DNA from: Magicicada septendecula
Taxonomy: Eukaryota; Arthropoda; Insecta; Hemiptera; Cicadidae
NCBI GenBank assembly: GCA_034769895.1
Contig: CM068367.1
Span: 316,323,986-316,387,985 of the forward strand
Length of the DNA stretch: 64,000 nt
Direction: 5' to 3'
The notes beneath the pieces were generated by a model. It ran no database searches, was not told the DNA's origin, and saw only the letters and a list, made by a program, of their open reading frames with translations. Shown here one piece after another: positions 12,579 to 26,680 of this stretch (its first letter is position 1; each line of letters starts with the position of its first letter). Made by a program: the position numbers and the translations under genes.

Positions 12579-13686
12579 ATGTTTAATAAACATTAAATTT
12601 TACTACAGCGGTAGGCACTTTGATATACACAGGCAGTTTATAAAAACTGTTATCATAAATCTCGAGGTTAGGTTCTTCTGTTATTATTTTCAAATTACGT
12701 ATACAAATTTAAGAATTTTCGAATTTGTTAATACACTTTTATAGAAGCGTGGATGATTATTTTATGATCTGTTACTTCAAATAGTCTGTTACAAATTAAT
12801 ACCATACATATGTTTTCGCACGAGGAACGAGTCTTTGCTGGTATACAAATGACACTTGTAAAATACTGCAGTAATGAGTGTGACTGATGACAATGGAGGG
12901 GGTAATGTTCCCCTTTCGCTGTGACGCGGTTGTGGTGGCAATCCCCTCTCCATCTATTTTTTTGTCTGTGGTCGAGGTATAGTTGGCAGCAAAAAATTAA
13001 TGTCTGATTCTTTTTTATCAGTTGTTGTATTACTATAAATGGTAGTTGGGTAAGGAAGAACAGAAGGGTAAAAGGGTTGTGTTGAAAGTATTATTTACAT
13101 AATTTGTGCAGATATATCATACTAGACAAACATTTAACATTTAGATTAATCAATATGAGATGTTAAATGATATAAATGCGATGTACAACCACATCCAAGT
13201 ACATTCATATTATGTTCAGTTTCATATAAGCCGTATTAATTTAATTCAATATTATTTTGGTCACAAGTTTTTCTTCTGTTAGCTGTATGGTTTACAGCAA
13301 CGGTTCAGATGCAATGATAGTATGGCTAGCATAAATGCCCTGTGTTATTTCTACTGAACAAAAATACAAGTAATATGTTTTACAGCCAATGTCAAATAAC
13401 TCACATAATCTTTTTTTGAATTCCTGCAGATACTTTTCAAACTGCTTGACAAATGCTTTTAAAAAATTAGCAATGAATTTTACAACTATCTTTCAACCTA
13501 TATAACTTACTAAACTTCTCATTTACCACATTTCTATATAAAAACTGCTATCAAACAAAACCTAACATTTGCCTGAATCAAAAAACATTCATAAGTATTA
13601 AATACTCTGTGTATACATATACTTCTAAAACTAGTCTACCATGTAGTATACAAATTCTTTCAAAATAGCAAAAATGGTTTTACTGT
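12579..13686. other. Intron 5, donor-side part
   Basis: AT-rich intronic DNA with a slightly GC-richer patch near 12890-12960. No exon or named repeat seen. Confidence 0.4.
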
Positions 13687-13795
13687 GTTTTTTTAGGACA
13701 ATAATTCTACACCGATTTAAATTTTGTTTTATAAACGCTATGTTTTTTTAGGACAATAATTCTACACTGATTTAAATTTTGTTTATAAACGCTAT
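13687..13795. repeat. Two-copy tandem duplication, unit ~55 bp
   Basis: Units at 13687-13741 and 13742-13795 both run from GTTTTTTTAGGACAATAATT to ATAAACGCTAT, differing by one C/T and one T. Confidence 0.93.
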
Positions 13796-13966
13796 ATAAT
13801 ATAAGTCAAGATTAAATTCAACTAATAACCAATAATGCAAATGCTTTCGACAAATAAACTAAACATGTGTCAACACAATTTACTAGTTCTGTTTCATATC
13901 TATGTTAAGTTTTTAACATGAATACAAGATTTGAATTATAAGTGAAATAAAACTGATAAAACCTAC

Positions 13967-14191
13967 CTGCAACAGATGAATTTAGGCTTGCTGATGATGA
14001 GAAGGCGCTACTTGATTTGATGGTGTTAGGTTGACCACTGGGATGTGCAAATGGAGAGCCTGTCGGATTGAAGTTAGCAACAGGTCCTGTTATATCAGCA
14101 TAACTAACATTAGGACAACTACCACTCTGTGGATCTTCCATTACTTTTGCTAAAATCATCATGCAGGCTTGCTTGTTGTTTTCCATATCCC
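13967..14191 (-). CDS. ps: Nova/pasilla exon 5: end of KH2 and inter-domain region
   Basis: Coding exon of 225 nt; acceptor ttttacag before 14191, donor GTAGGT after 13967. It completes a glycine codon from exon 4 and leaves one base (G) for exon 6. The first residues, DMENNKQACMMILAKVMEDP, are the last helix of KH2. Next come QSGSCPNVSYADITGPVANF and NPTGSPFA, a strongly conserved Nova block that follows KH2, and then a serine-rich stretch (SSSAFSSSASLNSS). In the family this linker separates the KH1-KH2 pair from KH3 and is less structured. The exact join of exon 4 to exon 5 in the middle of the KH2 domain, in phase, is strong support. The serine-rich tail is diverged, as expected for a linker. 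Confidence 0.93.
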
Positions 14192-16104
14192 CTGTAAAAT
14201 TAAAACAATATTAAATAATTTGTTCGGAGTACAAATGTTTATTAATAATACAAATTTGTTTGCAGTAATAATTAAATCATTATTATTTTTATTATTCGCA
14301 CAGTCCAGTGCAACTGTGTAAAAAAAAATTATCTATGGGAAAAAGACTGAATGTGCACACTTAAAAATTTTAAAGTTAAAGAGGTTTAAACTTTATTAAC
14401 ACAAGTCATAATGAAGAGCGGTTGAATGCTAACAAAACAAAAATAAATAAAAATAAAAGCACTGACTGATATAATAATTTTATGTACTGCTGAATATTAT
14501 ATATATTGTTTATATTTTACTATAGTTTATAATACTTTGTTTTTAAGATTAATTTTCATATATAATTGAAATAAAGTCAAAATCGAGGTTACTTGCTTGT
14601 GAGTATTACATGCAATTTTACAAAGAAACATGTGTTATTAAGGCAACGCATATAAGTAAATCTGTTTATTCTAATTAAATATCAGGATACATATATACAA
14701 AAAAAAAATGATCACATACATTTTTTTCTGATGTTAAGTAGTGATGAGCATCGTATATTAAATGGTAAGTATAACACTTTCAAGTTTTTTTTTTTTAATA
14801 TTGATTTTGTTAAAGTAACTGATCTGATAATACTTTATGTATTTGTGATAATCATATATGAAATTGTTTACGGTAATTGTAGAAGTTAATTTCCATGTTA
14901 TGTTTTTATTTTTGTGCAACAATAGAGTTAAATATTTTTTAATTAATAAAAAAGAAAGTTTGAATCAAAACACTTGCTTGAAGAATATTTAATGTAATTT
15001 TCTCGTGTTATTTAGAAACAATAAAAAGCATGTTACATGTTACGATGACTGTGAATAATATTATTACAGAAGTCATCCTACCATGTTCTATTCTGTGTTC
15101 AGTGGGTTCACCTAAATTAACTTGGAAGGATCTCTTTTAAAGGCGAAGATTTTGAGAAATTGTTTAACTGGGACAGTAAATCTGTTTCCATATACCGACT
15201 GTCAAGTACAGTTGGCAACCCTGGGTTTTTGATTTTTATGTTTTGGGCATACAGGTGTACGCATATGTGTGAGAGAGAATACAGCTTCATGTACCTTGTG
15301 CACCAACATAAAAGAAATGCATGTAAGTCTATGACCAAAACCAAATCTTAGTAGACTTTCTTCCTAACTGTACATTTAATAGTGGTTCATATTCCATTAA
15401 AGTTCTCTTCCCATACTTGAAGCAAAGAATGCGATTCTTGTTCATACAGAAATAATATTCACTGTGGTAGAATAAGTTTTTAATTAAAAAAATTTTGTTT
15501 TGGCTAGCTGCACCATCTACAAAAAAAAACATTTTATTGTCGTACTAAAGCTTCTATGCTAAGAAGTTTCACTTTATGAAATTCATAAATAACTAAGATT
15601 CAATGATACAGTGACTGATATTAGTTCTGTCAGGTGGGCCATGACAATATTAGTTTTTGTCAAAAGACAGGTGGACCACGAGACTCTTGACAAAAAAAGG
15701 GCTTTTATGATAATGTCTAGTGATTAAAGGTTTTATGAAGTTTGGCCATTGTCTACATACAATTTTAAAATGTTTCTGTAAATCAAACTCTGAAGTGTCA
15801 CTTCAATAATTTTAACTGTCAAAGACATAAAATACATTTGACCAACAATAAAGTTGAAAGCCTCTAATCCTTCATGAAGATAATCAGTTCTTGTAAATTT
15901 AATCTCATTCAGTTAATGTATTTCATGCAGCTGTGTTTCATCTTAGAGCAGCATGTAGTGAAACTTTCATGACTTAATCTTTTGAGACAAGCTTATGACG
16001 ACTGGCAGGATCAATAATGGACCATGCTAGTCCATTCTGGTTAGATGTGCGCCCCTATATTTTTTTTTCTTTGGGGTGACCATGAATTGTCTATGTACTG
16101 AGCA
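14192..16104. other. Intron 4, acceptor-side part
   Basis: AT-rich. A partial direct repeat lies at about 15618-15685, with two occurrences of ATATTAGTT, TGTCA and AGGTGGxCCAxGA. Open frames at 15117-15532 are not recognised as protein. Confidence 0.4.
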
Positions 16105-16107
16105 CAC

Positions 16108-16138
<31 letters not shown>
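16103..16138. repeat. (CA)n microsatellite
   Basis: About 34 bases of CA with one CG interruption. Confidence 0.9.
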
Positions 16139-16142
<4 letters not shown>

Positions 16143-19098
16143 ATTTCTTGGACTGGACCTTTCCTGTCAGTTGTAATACTTCCACTCCTTTTGGAAACAA
16201 AATTAATATGAGCTCACACAATAGAAACATCAACAGACAGGCAGACAGATATCTATCGGGATTGATTCTAATCAACGAAACGAGCAAATGGATTTGAGTA
16301 CCTTTCGTCATGTCTTCTATATATAATACAGTAGTACAACCCCTTCTATAACAGAATTTTTTGTCAGAAATCCTGAGGATTTATTGCAAAAATTGTATAG
16401 TAATTATTCTATATCTATACCCAAGTTTGTTAAAACTGCAGTAAATTCGCTATATCAATGAAGCTAATCACTTGGAAAATTGTGCTTATACAGAAACAAT
16501 TCAAAACTGGTGTAATGTCACCACAGTCTAACAGCTACACCAAACATAATACAACATTGGTATAACATTATAGAAAAAGTATATGAGTAAAATTTGTGTG
16601 AACAACTGCTGCAAAACTGTAAAAATGTTATGTATATGCAGGGCCAGATGGGGGGAAGAGGCATGTGCCCTGTGCATTGTGTTAAGAAGGTGCCAAAATG
16701 ACAAACCAGTATTCACATAATGAATGTTTCCTGGTACTTATAATAATAACCCACAACTAGTAATAAATAATTTAATATGACATAATGTAGTATTTATAAT
16801 GTAGAATATTATGTCAAAGACATACTGAGATGACATAAATAAAAAAGGAGTAAACTTGAAGAAGTGGATATCTGAAACACCATATCTTAGCAGTTGATGA
16901 CACATTGCCTGCAGCAATGCTCTTTAGTCTAATTTACAAACACTGATTTAAAGAAGGATATCCAAACTTAACCACACCATTAACATTACTTCTAACTTCA
17001 GGTGAAAGAAGGCTTAGTACATTGAAAATTATTAAAAATTACTTAATAAGCAGCTTGGGGCATGATCTACTTTTAACACAAGTGATCATCATCTATTTGC
17101 TTTGATGACATCATCAAAATCTTTGGAAAAATAATCTCACTGGCTGAACCTTTCACAAACTCATATATATTTCATTAATCGTTTTCTGTATACGTAACTC
17201 AAAGTTTCTTGCAGCAATTATATATTACGATAAAATTCAATGTAGTTTCTTCTGCAAGTAGTGTATTAAGTTTTTGTCATTTTAATACCTTAAAAAAAAA
17301 CAAAAACGTAATACACGACTTTCAGAAGAAATTATATTGAATAGTATCATAATATTATATATCATTAATTAGACTAATTTCCATAATAAGAGGCCAATGT
17401 TGAAAAGATTGCATTTTAATGCAATTATGTAATTACTATTAAGTAATGTTGCAAAGATATTTTGTGATTTACTTTGAGTCATTCATAAACCTAAAAATTT
17501 GTCCCACATAAAATTAAATTACATTAACTGTATAAGATTAAAATTTGTAGATTAAAACTGTAGCATAAATTGTTCAATTTATGAACATTACAAACTGGTT
17601 TCAAATTAGTTTTATTGATTTAGAGTATAATAAAATAATAAAACTTTGCTAATTCTTTCCTTCTTTAACCTGGAGGGAGGGAGCAGAAATTGTGTTTGCA
17701 CTGGGTGACATACACCCTATGACTCTGTATATAGCAAAGCATTATTTTTCACAAGTCATATATAAAAATCAACTAACACACGCCTACACAAACTGTAACA
17801 ATCTATTGGTACACAAAATCACTGTCTACTCACACATTAACTGTGTATTCTAACACCAAAATTATTTTCAGCTAATATTTTCTTAACTGTAGGTGAAAAT
17901 TGGAATATGCTTTAATTTCATAATTATACACAAATACTGAATATAAAACACAATATCTGATACTTATAAATTCAACGCACACATAAAATTTACCATAGAA
18001 CATATTTTGAGATCCATTTCCAAGTTCCTGAGATCATACTGTAGCATGATAATGAATTGTTCACATGAAATGGAGTTGAAAGAGATGCTTAGCTATGATT
18101 CTGATGAGTATAATCTCCTTTATCATGACAGGGACAGACATCAGTCACTGTTCTGTTTGTTTGAGAGGACTGTACTTATACCCATGGAGTGTTAGAGGAG
18201 GAAAGAACGCTATTTCACAAGGTGGTTGTAGAGATAAAAATAAGAAAATATGTCATAAATATAGATCCAGAAATGCTTTGTTCTTTAGCTGACTGTTGAA
18301 AATTTTCCCACGTTTCTTGGACAGTTTACACCATCGTGATACAGTACACATCAAGAGAAGGTAGTAACTCGTGATTGTGTTACAATTCTTGGACAGCGCT
18401 CCCAGTGGCAGCCTCTGACGAACCTTATAATAAGCGAAAACTGGTTCAGGGTATAAGGTAAAACTTTTACGTTTTTACCAATAGAAGCTTTGTGTTCCGA
18501 GTCGGTAGTGATATACTTATATTTAGTTACTCAATGGAGACGTCATGGACAACAAAATCCAAGAATTTGATTAGTGTTTCATATAGAATTGCAAAATTTT
18601 CTGGTATATTTTATTGCTAATTAAAGTACAATTTTTCCACTTGTATTTGTTTTTAACTAGTGTTATTCACATTAATTTTCTTTTGGAAATATCAAGTGAT
18701 ACAGCTTAGCACATTTTTTTTTAGATCAAGTAACATAAGGGATTTCTAATTTTCTCCCATAATTTGGATTCTGAAATTTCTGTCTTGCACCTTTGTGTCT
18801 TTACCATTAGAATAGACACATAGGCACACTTTTCAACAGGCCATAACTCATGAACAAAGCATTTCCAGACCTACATTCATATAATTAAAAAAAATATATA
18901 TATTTTTAGCTCTAGATTCACCTTGCCCCCTGGAACACCTTTATATATTTTGTTATTTTTAAGGTACCAAACAGCGTATTAACACTAAGTTTCATGTCAA
19001 CCTAGTGAAAACTATTATAGTGACAAACATATAACAAGGTTTGTTATATGTATATAAAAGGTTTGAGTACATTTATTACTCAGACGTATCTCATGTTA
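16139..19098. other. Intron 4 sequence, nothing recognised
   Basis: AT-rich sequence. Short open frames (16528-16716, 18007-18292) show no known protein pattern. A piece around 18880-19090 sits directly left of the mariner insertion. Confidence 0.4.
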
Positions 19099-20409
19099 AG
19101 AGGGTCATTCAATAAGTAACGAGACAAATTGCTCCAGCTCAAAAACTACTTGATAAATCAATACGATACTTTCAGGAGTACAAGTTGGCATCCTTGTAAT
19201 GACTTCTGATCAGCTGTTTAATAAAATTTCATAACCATAACCTCTAATTTACTCAGTCAACAATGGTGAGTCCGCTTGATAATTGCACGCGGAAGAACAA
19301 CATTCAGTGATTAGATTTTTAGTCGCAGAAGGTGTCAAACCTTCTGAAATTCATGAAAGGATGTTAAAAGTGTACGGAAATCATTGTTTGCACTGTTCGA
19401 ACATTTACAAATGGGTAGAACAGTTTAAAAGTGGTCGTGCAAATGTCAGCGATGAGCAGCGGCATGGCCAACCGGTCGAAGTTTCAACTCCATCGCTTGA
19501 AACCCGCATTGACGCACTTATTCGGGCTAACAGGCGTATAACTGTTGAAATTATTGCTGAAGAAGTCTCAGTAAGTCTTGGTACTGTCCATAAAATTATT
19601 CAGAAGCTGCAATACAAGAAAACCTGCGCGAGATGGGTGCCAAGACAACTTACAGATGCCCATAAAGAAACCAGGTTTCACATCTGTAGACAGTTGAAAG
19701 CACGTGGTTTAACTGAAAAAGAATCATTTTTTGAAAGAATTGTTACGTGCGATGAAACCTGGATCCACCATTTTCAGCCGGAATCAAAAAGACAAAGCCC
19801 TTAAATGGAAGCACACCAGCTCTCCGACTCGAAAAAAATTCAAGACGCAGCCATCAGCAGGTAAAGTCATGTTGACGATCTTTTGGGAGTTTCAAGGCCC
19901 TATTTTCTGTGATTATCTGGAAGACCAACGAACAATCAACAGTCAGTATTACAGTGATATGCTGGAAAACAAGGTACAGCATGCCATCAGGACGAAACCT
20001 CGTGGACTTTTGACAAAAGGCGTGATTCTCCTTCAAGACATCGCTCGCTCACACACGGCTAAACTGACCCAAGAAATGCTTACAAAACTTGGCTGGGAGG
20101 TCCTGCCACATCCACCTTATAGCCCAGATCTCGCTCCATCAGATTTTTGTTTGTTTGGACCCCTTAAGGAGGCACTACGCGGGAAAAAATTCGGTTCCAA
20201 TGAAGAGGTCAAAATTCATGTGCAAAATTGGCTCCGTCAGCGACCCACAGAATTTTATGCCAGGGGCATTCGGAAGTTAGAAAAATGATAGGATAAGTGT
20301 ATTACAGTTGGGGGGGATTATGTTGAAAAGTAACCATCACTTTGTATTGATTCAATAAACAAGTTTTAAGCTAGAGCAATTTGTCTCGTTACTTATTGAA
20401 TGACCCTCG
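19099..20409 (+). mobile_element. mariner-like DNA transposon, full length
   Basis: A 1.31-kb element bounded by TA dinucleotides (19097-19098 and 20410-20411, the expected mariner target duplication). The terminal inverted repeats at 19100-19134 and 20374-20408 are 35 bp and identical; they begin GAGGGTCATTC. Mariner elements move by cut-and-paste using a DD34D transposase acting on these ends. Perfect ends indicate a recent insertion, though the transposase frame is broken. It lies in Nova intron 4, antisense to the gene. Confidence 0.95.
19263..20288 (+). pseudogene. mariner DD34D transposase, frameshifted
   Basis: Transposase of about 340 residues. The N-terminal half (19283-19804) has the helix-turn-helix pair: VIRFLVAEGVKPSEIHERM and later ITVEIIAEEVSVSLGTVHKI. 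The first catalytic aspartate is in VTCDETWIHHF near 19744. The second half is in another frame (to TGA at 20286-20288) with the second aspartate in LLQDIARSHTA near 20030 and the third in SPDLAPSDFCLF near 20129; 34 residues separate them, giving DD34D. The likely start ATG at 19263 is itself in a third frame, so there are two frameshifts, near 19285-19295 and 19780-19800. The second motif has I and S where N and P are usual. Most conserved residues remain, so decay is recent. It resembles proteins usually labelled SETMAR-like. Confidence 0.93.
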
Positions 20410-22394
20410 TACAACTGGTTTAAGCTCTTTAAAAGTGGTCAGAAAATAACCTCATGTAGGATTAATGTAAAACTGGTGATACTCAAATGAGAAGTGTATA
20501 ATAAAATTGTGAATTTCAATAGATCTGTACTGTCTAAAAATTACAGAAACTACATTTCAATAGTTCATGCCATGCGAGTCTGATAAAAATATTGGAACCC
20601 AACACATAGCAGCCAAGCTTGTTTCAACACCTGATGAGACAGACCACAAGCCAACTGTGTCATAAGTACTGAAAAACTCATGCATCGTGCAATTGTTCAT
20701 GAAGATGAGAAAATGTGTGTGTAATTTAACACCACATTGTTGATTTTAGACTGACAAGTTGTTGAAAACAGTTTATCAGTTTAGAGGGAAGTAACATTTA
20801 GAAGAGACCTCAAACAGTCTACTTATGCCTCACTCTCTTTGAAAGAAAGGATGGCATTTGTCATTATGACCAATACAAATACACATGAAATGCCTTTTCA
20901 TATTTTAAGTGAACATTAAATATACAAGTAAATGAATATCATGTATGAATTATAAAATAAAAATAATCTGTTTCAAAAAAGTGGAAGAAAAATAAGCACA
21001 TACAAATTATAGGCACCCAATACTTTTAACAAACTGAATATAGCAAACAATTTATACTGGAAAGCAACACATTATATAAGTTTCAATTATGAAAACATGA
21101 CATCCACATAAGAGCCATGTTGTGTGTCAATAATAATAAAGTCCGTAAAAAAAATAGAAAAATCATAACATGCATATTATCCATATTTTTACTTTTTCAG
21201 TACTGATCCTTCAAATTAGTAAGATCTGAATCCACATCACTACACCGCTTTATTGGTGTATGCGTACTAGGTATAATTGATATTTATTCAATTATTAAAT
21301 AAAAGTTACATTTAATTTTATATTAATATTATGTATTTATATATTTATATTAACATGCTTATATTCTTTTATGAATATTTATTTAACCTTGGATATTCTT
21401 CTTCAAAGCTTTTTAACAAAAATACAAAATTAGGCTATTACTGAGAAGGAAATCAACTTACAATAGTGAAATGTTAAACACAACAATATAAGGAATAACC
21501 ACTACAAGATCTATATGTTACAAAAATCAGCTATACGTTACAGTGTTTTCTACATCAATGCAATAAAGTGAATTAGACACGCCCTGAAAAAAAGAAACCA
21601 TGCACTGCATGCAAATGTTCAAATGCTAGCAAACAGGTACAGATGCTTAAGAGTTAACTGACTTAAGATATTTTGTGCACAAAAAAAGTTAAAATTAATA
21701 TACTTATACGATCATTTAATTTAGTTTTAAAAACACAACATTTAGAAACTGTATCAGGTTTATACATTTATAAATATATGCGTTCAATAAAGTAACCTGT
21801 AAACTTGTAAACATTAATCAAGATTTATAATAGCTCAAAATTAGAAACTTGTTCAACATTTTCCTTTGTACTTTGAAAAACTCACAACACACTTTTGTGC
21901 AACACTCCCACTCCAATTACACATTTTTAAACCACTGAAGCTAGGCATTGTAGACTTTACTAGACTCTGTTTGTTCTATTTGATTTATTGTTGTAATGGA
22001 AAAAAAACAAAAACAAGTAAGTGTTGATCATCTGAGCACAAAACAGATGGTGCATACTAAATAAAAAATTCTTCCAGCAGACACAAAAAGATAGTTTTAT
22101 TGTTTTAATGAAGCATTTTTAATGAATAGTTGATCAAATAATAGGTCTCCGCTATTGTTTAGTTTAAAAACTGGATATTGGTGATATTAAGTATAAGCAA
22201 AATTGAAAGTTAAAGGCATACGCGTAGAAATCAGTTTATTCATGATGGACGAATCCACTGAAATTGGGAATGGCAGGAGAGTAACAGAGAATCTGGTGTT
22301 ACGCAAGTGAAGTTGTTGCCAACACGTGCGTCACGTTTTAGCTACGTGTTATTAAATTATTACTATTAATAAGAGAGTTTATGATAATGAGTTA
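20410..22394. other. Intron 4 sequence between mariner and repeat motif
   Basis: AT-rich DNA; 20560-20720 is a little GC-richer and could be an old transposon fragment, but nothing is recognised. Confidence 0.35.
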
Positions 22395-22530
22395 TTGGAC
22401 CGTGGTCGAGTGCTTCGAAATGACATTTTCTAGATGTTTCAGCCACCAGAATCCTTTTTCAGTAGGAAAGTTAGTAAAATGTTTGATAACGGATGGTTGG
22501 CCAAACTCCCCTGACTGAGGCTACAGCACC
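22395..22530 (-). repeat. Dispersed repeat with CTGA...GAAAC motif
   Basis: The segment with GGACCGTGGTCGAGTGCT, then TTTCAGCCACCAGAATCC and TTTTTCAGTAGGAAAG, is related to the arms of the inverted repeat at 48090-48355. On the minus strand 22436-22462 reads CTGAAAAAGG...GGCTGAAAC, a pattern seen at several other places here. Confidence 0.5.
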
Positions 22531-22797
22531 TTACTAGTGAAACCCTCCCTATGTTTTTTATTACTGTGTTACATGCTATCACAGCTTATATTAATTATAT
22601 CCTTGTTTTACAGTTATTATTTTAAATAAATTTTTAGTTAATTAATTTTAATAAATAAATATTATAAATATATAGTAATTTATATTAGCCTATCATAATT
22701 ATTAAATTATTTAGTAACAAATATATTTATCTTGTTAATAATGTGACAAGGCAATATTCAATTTCAGCAACGCTAATTGAAATATCATGATGTATAG

Positions 22798-23122
22798 CAA
22801 ATTGAAATTTAAAGACGTGAAAGAATGCGCAAAACACTAAGGGTTAGAAGGAAAGTCAGGGAGTCAGGGAAGTGGTGATGTGTAGGGGAGTCATTCTGAT
22901 ATGTGAGAAAAGAATTGCTATTATCAGCGTCGTGCAGCGAACATATTTTTTGGTTAGCAGCCAACAGTTTTGATTACTACTTATTATAAATAAAACTCAT
23001 ACATTGGCTGCACTGACAATGACAACAATTCTCTTCTCACATCTCAGAGCAACTCCCTTCACATTGCCGTTTACCTCTATGTTTTGTGCATTTCCATGCC
23101 TTGAACTTTCAATTTTTTCTGT
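22798..23122. repeat. Diverged inverted repeat, arms ~120-145 bp
   Basis: The left arm (about 22798-22940) and the reverse complement of the right arm (about 23003-23122) share AAATTGAAA, AATGC.CAAAACA, GGGAGT and CTGA.ATGTGAGAA.AGAATTG in the same order, with many substitutions. The arms are separated by roughly 65 bp. This is probably an old foldback or inverted-duplicate element. The minus-strand open frame across it (22997-23293) is not a gene. Confidence 0.65.
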
Positions 23123-23884
23123 AGATAAGTGCAATTCCCTTATGAGAAAATAAGTAATTGTTATATACTTTATCGAGGTTTTTTTTTTTTTTGTCAACAA
23201 TGAACACAAACAGTTGTTATTATAGCTTCTGTAAACACAACAAAACAGATTTATACTAATAATTCTTATAAGAAAAATCTGTACAACAGTCACAAGAACA
23301 CATTATTATATGCACATATGCTCTCTTTTCATATTCTAAGTTATTGTATTATTTTCTATGATCAATGTAAAATTTTAAAAAATATTTGGTATGGAACAGT
23401 AACATGATTTTCTTGTACCATACTTTTATGTGTATTTTGAAAAATATCATTTATCATACAGATTCTTGTTGATGACTTCTTAAATTACTTACTTCCATAA
23501 TTCCTCAGAATTACACAGTAAAATTTCATCAAATAATAGTAATATTTGGTATTAAAAGTATTAACTTTTCATGCACAGAACTGACTTAAACAGAAAGTTT
23601 AAATACTGATCCTGATGTATATATTTAGCTACTATTAAAATGTTTAAATGAAACACATTTATCATGGTAAATCGATTTCTTTTCCACTGATTTTAAGAAA
23701 AACACACTGTACCATTTTACACAGAATACACATTATGTCAGATTAATAATTACAAAACTTACGCCACTTTAATGCATCCCATATTATTTAGAAATATATC
23801 TAATATCATAAAGCAATATATCAAAATTGATTTCCCCCAATTATCAATAGGAACCAAACCAGTACACACTGAATACACTATGAA
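23123..23884. other. Intron 4 sequence, nothing recognised
   Basis: AT-rich, poly-T at 23178-23192. No feature seen. Confidence 0.4.
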
Positions 23885-25075
23885 GTGTGTCTATTAAATT
23901 ATGAGACTTTTCTATCTGTTAGAGAAAGTAGCGAGAAATGATTGTGGCTCTCTTAAATAAGCCTATGTGTAAAAATTGAGCAACATGTCAGTTTCAAATA
24001 CTTCGTAAAATTGAACAAAACACAAGTTATTTCCTATTGATTACTGAAACATTAAGAACATTTTCTAATGCTTACTGAGGCTTACAGGAAAGACTGCATG
24101 TCTTGTAAATGTGTGTTTGAGTGGTACAAAAGATTCAGTAAAAGGTGTCAGAAAGTGGAAGATGATGCCTTGGAGGCAACCTTCCACTTTAAGAACCAAC
24201 GAAAATATTTTTAAAAAATTACCCAGATTGTTAGAGAAGACCGCCAATTATGGGTCCAAATGATAGATGAAGCTGTGAACTTTGACAAAGATACTGCATA
24301 GAAAACATTGCAGCACGAGAATCTCAACATGAAAAAAGTTTGGGCCAAGATGGTCACTCTGGTTTTCACACCAGGGCAAAAAGAATACCACAATGAAATT
24401 TGCACTGACTTGTTGCAGCAACCTGATGATGACAATCATTATTTGTGATGAAACCTGGATCTTCCAGTATGATCCTTAGATGAAATGAAGTCAATGTGTT
24501 GGAAAACAACATCATCACCAAGCATGAAAAAAGATTATCATAGCAAGTACAAATTCAAAGCCATGCTTATTGTGTTTTCTGATGTCAAGAATATATCTTG
24601 GAAGAACAGGTTCCAGAAGGCACAAGAATGGACCAGTATTATTATCAGAGCAAAGCTGACAGAAAGAGTCAGTAAAAAACAAACAGAACTGTATAAAATG
24701 GTTTCAGGACAATGCGCCTGGTCACAAAGCACTTTCACTGAAGCAATTTTTGGCCGACAAAAGCATTACTACACTTGAACATCCTTCATGTTCACCTGAT
24801 TTGGCACCATGACAATTTTTTCTTTTCTCTAAGATGAAATCTGTGCTTAAAGGAGCATGTTTTGCATCACTTGATGCAGTAACGAAGAAATCAGCAGATG
24901 TATTAAAACAGCTGACAGAAGGTGATCTGGTCCATGTCTTCAACCAGTGGGAAACAACACTGTATAGGTTGTAAGTTTGAATGGGGACTATATTGAAGGG
25001 GACAAGTATTAGAATTGTAATACATACAAATAAATGTGAGTTACTGTATCAATATTCTTACTTAATAGACATACC
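23885..25075 (+). mobile_element. Old mariner-like element with degenerate transposase
   Basis: Imperfect terminal inverted repeats: TGTCTATTAA at 23888-23897 and its complement TTAATAGACA at 25063-25072. Between them lies a broken mariner transposase starting at ATG 24068: MLTEAYRKDCMSCKCVFEWY, then VEDDALEATF, a stop, CDETWIFQYDP near 24450, DNAPGHKALSLKQFLAD near 24712, CSPDLAP then a stop instead of the catalytic CD before FFLF, and KSVLKGACFASLDAVTKK to the C-terminal FNQWETTLYRL. The third catalytic aspartate is lost. Several stops and shifts mark it as far older than the mariner at 19099. The pattern fits the SETMAR/irritans-like mariner group. Confidence 0.85.
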
Positions 25076-25279
25076 TGTTTATTTATTCAACTACAGTATT
25101 GTTTAGTTACTGTAGTAAATTAACAACAAGACATGTACAGCATCGATTATCTGAAATAATCAATGTCTGCACTTTCCCAGACAAGAGCAGTTTCTAGATA
25201 ACTAGAAGATATTAAAAAGGACTATTCATACAAAATTTTTTGAAATAATATGTATCACAAAAAAGTGATGTTACTCATT

Positions 25280-26526
<1,247 letters not shown>

Positions 26527-26680
26527 CTATAACTGTGATGCAGCGCTCCTGAAGGGACTGATCCTTAGCTTTCTGTGAAATCTGTACATATGAACCACTT
26601 TCTTCTTTAATCTGTTTTATGTAATTGCCACCCTTTCCAATGATCATACCTGCTGTGCTGTTTGGCACAAGTATCTTAAC
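26527..26680 (-). CDS. ps: Nova/pasilla exon 4: KH2 core
   Basis: Coding exon of 154 nt with acceptor tgttccag before 26680 and donor GTAGGA after 26527; it starts in phase 0 and leaves one base. It encodes the core of the second KH domain: VKILVPNSTAGMIIGKGGNY, then IKQIKEESGSYVQISQKAKD and QSLQERCITVI. The GXXG loop that contacts RNA is GKGG. The beta-alpha-alpha-beta-beta order of a type I KH domain is clear and closely matches Nova KH2. KH domains hold four bases of single-stranded RNA in the groove next to this loop; Nova prefers YCAY. The acceptor has a weak pyrimidine tract (AGTAAATGTTCCAG), which might permit regulated splicing, but that is only a guess. The exon is not in the six-frame open frames of useful size because both ends are intron. 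Confidence 0.96.

Noticed and set aside
12400..12744. 114-residue frame at the right end of copy A
   Set aside because: It begins in the last tandem unit and runs through the terminal hairpin of the element; no known domain.
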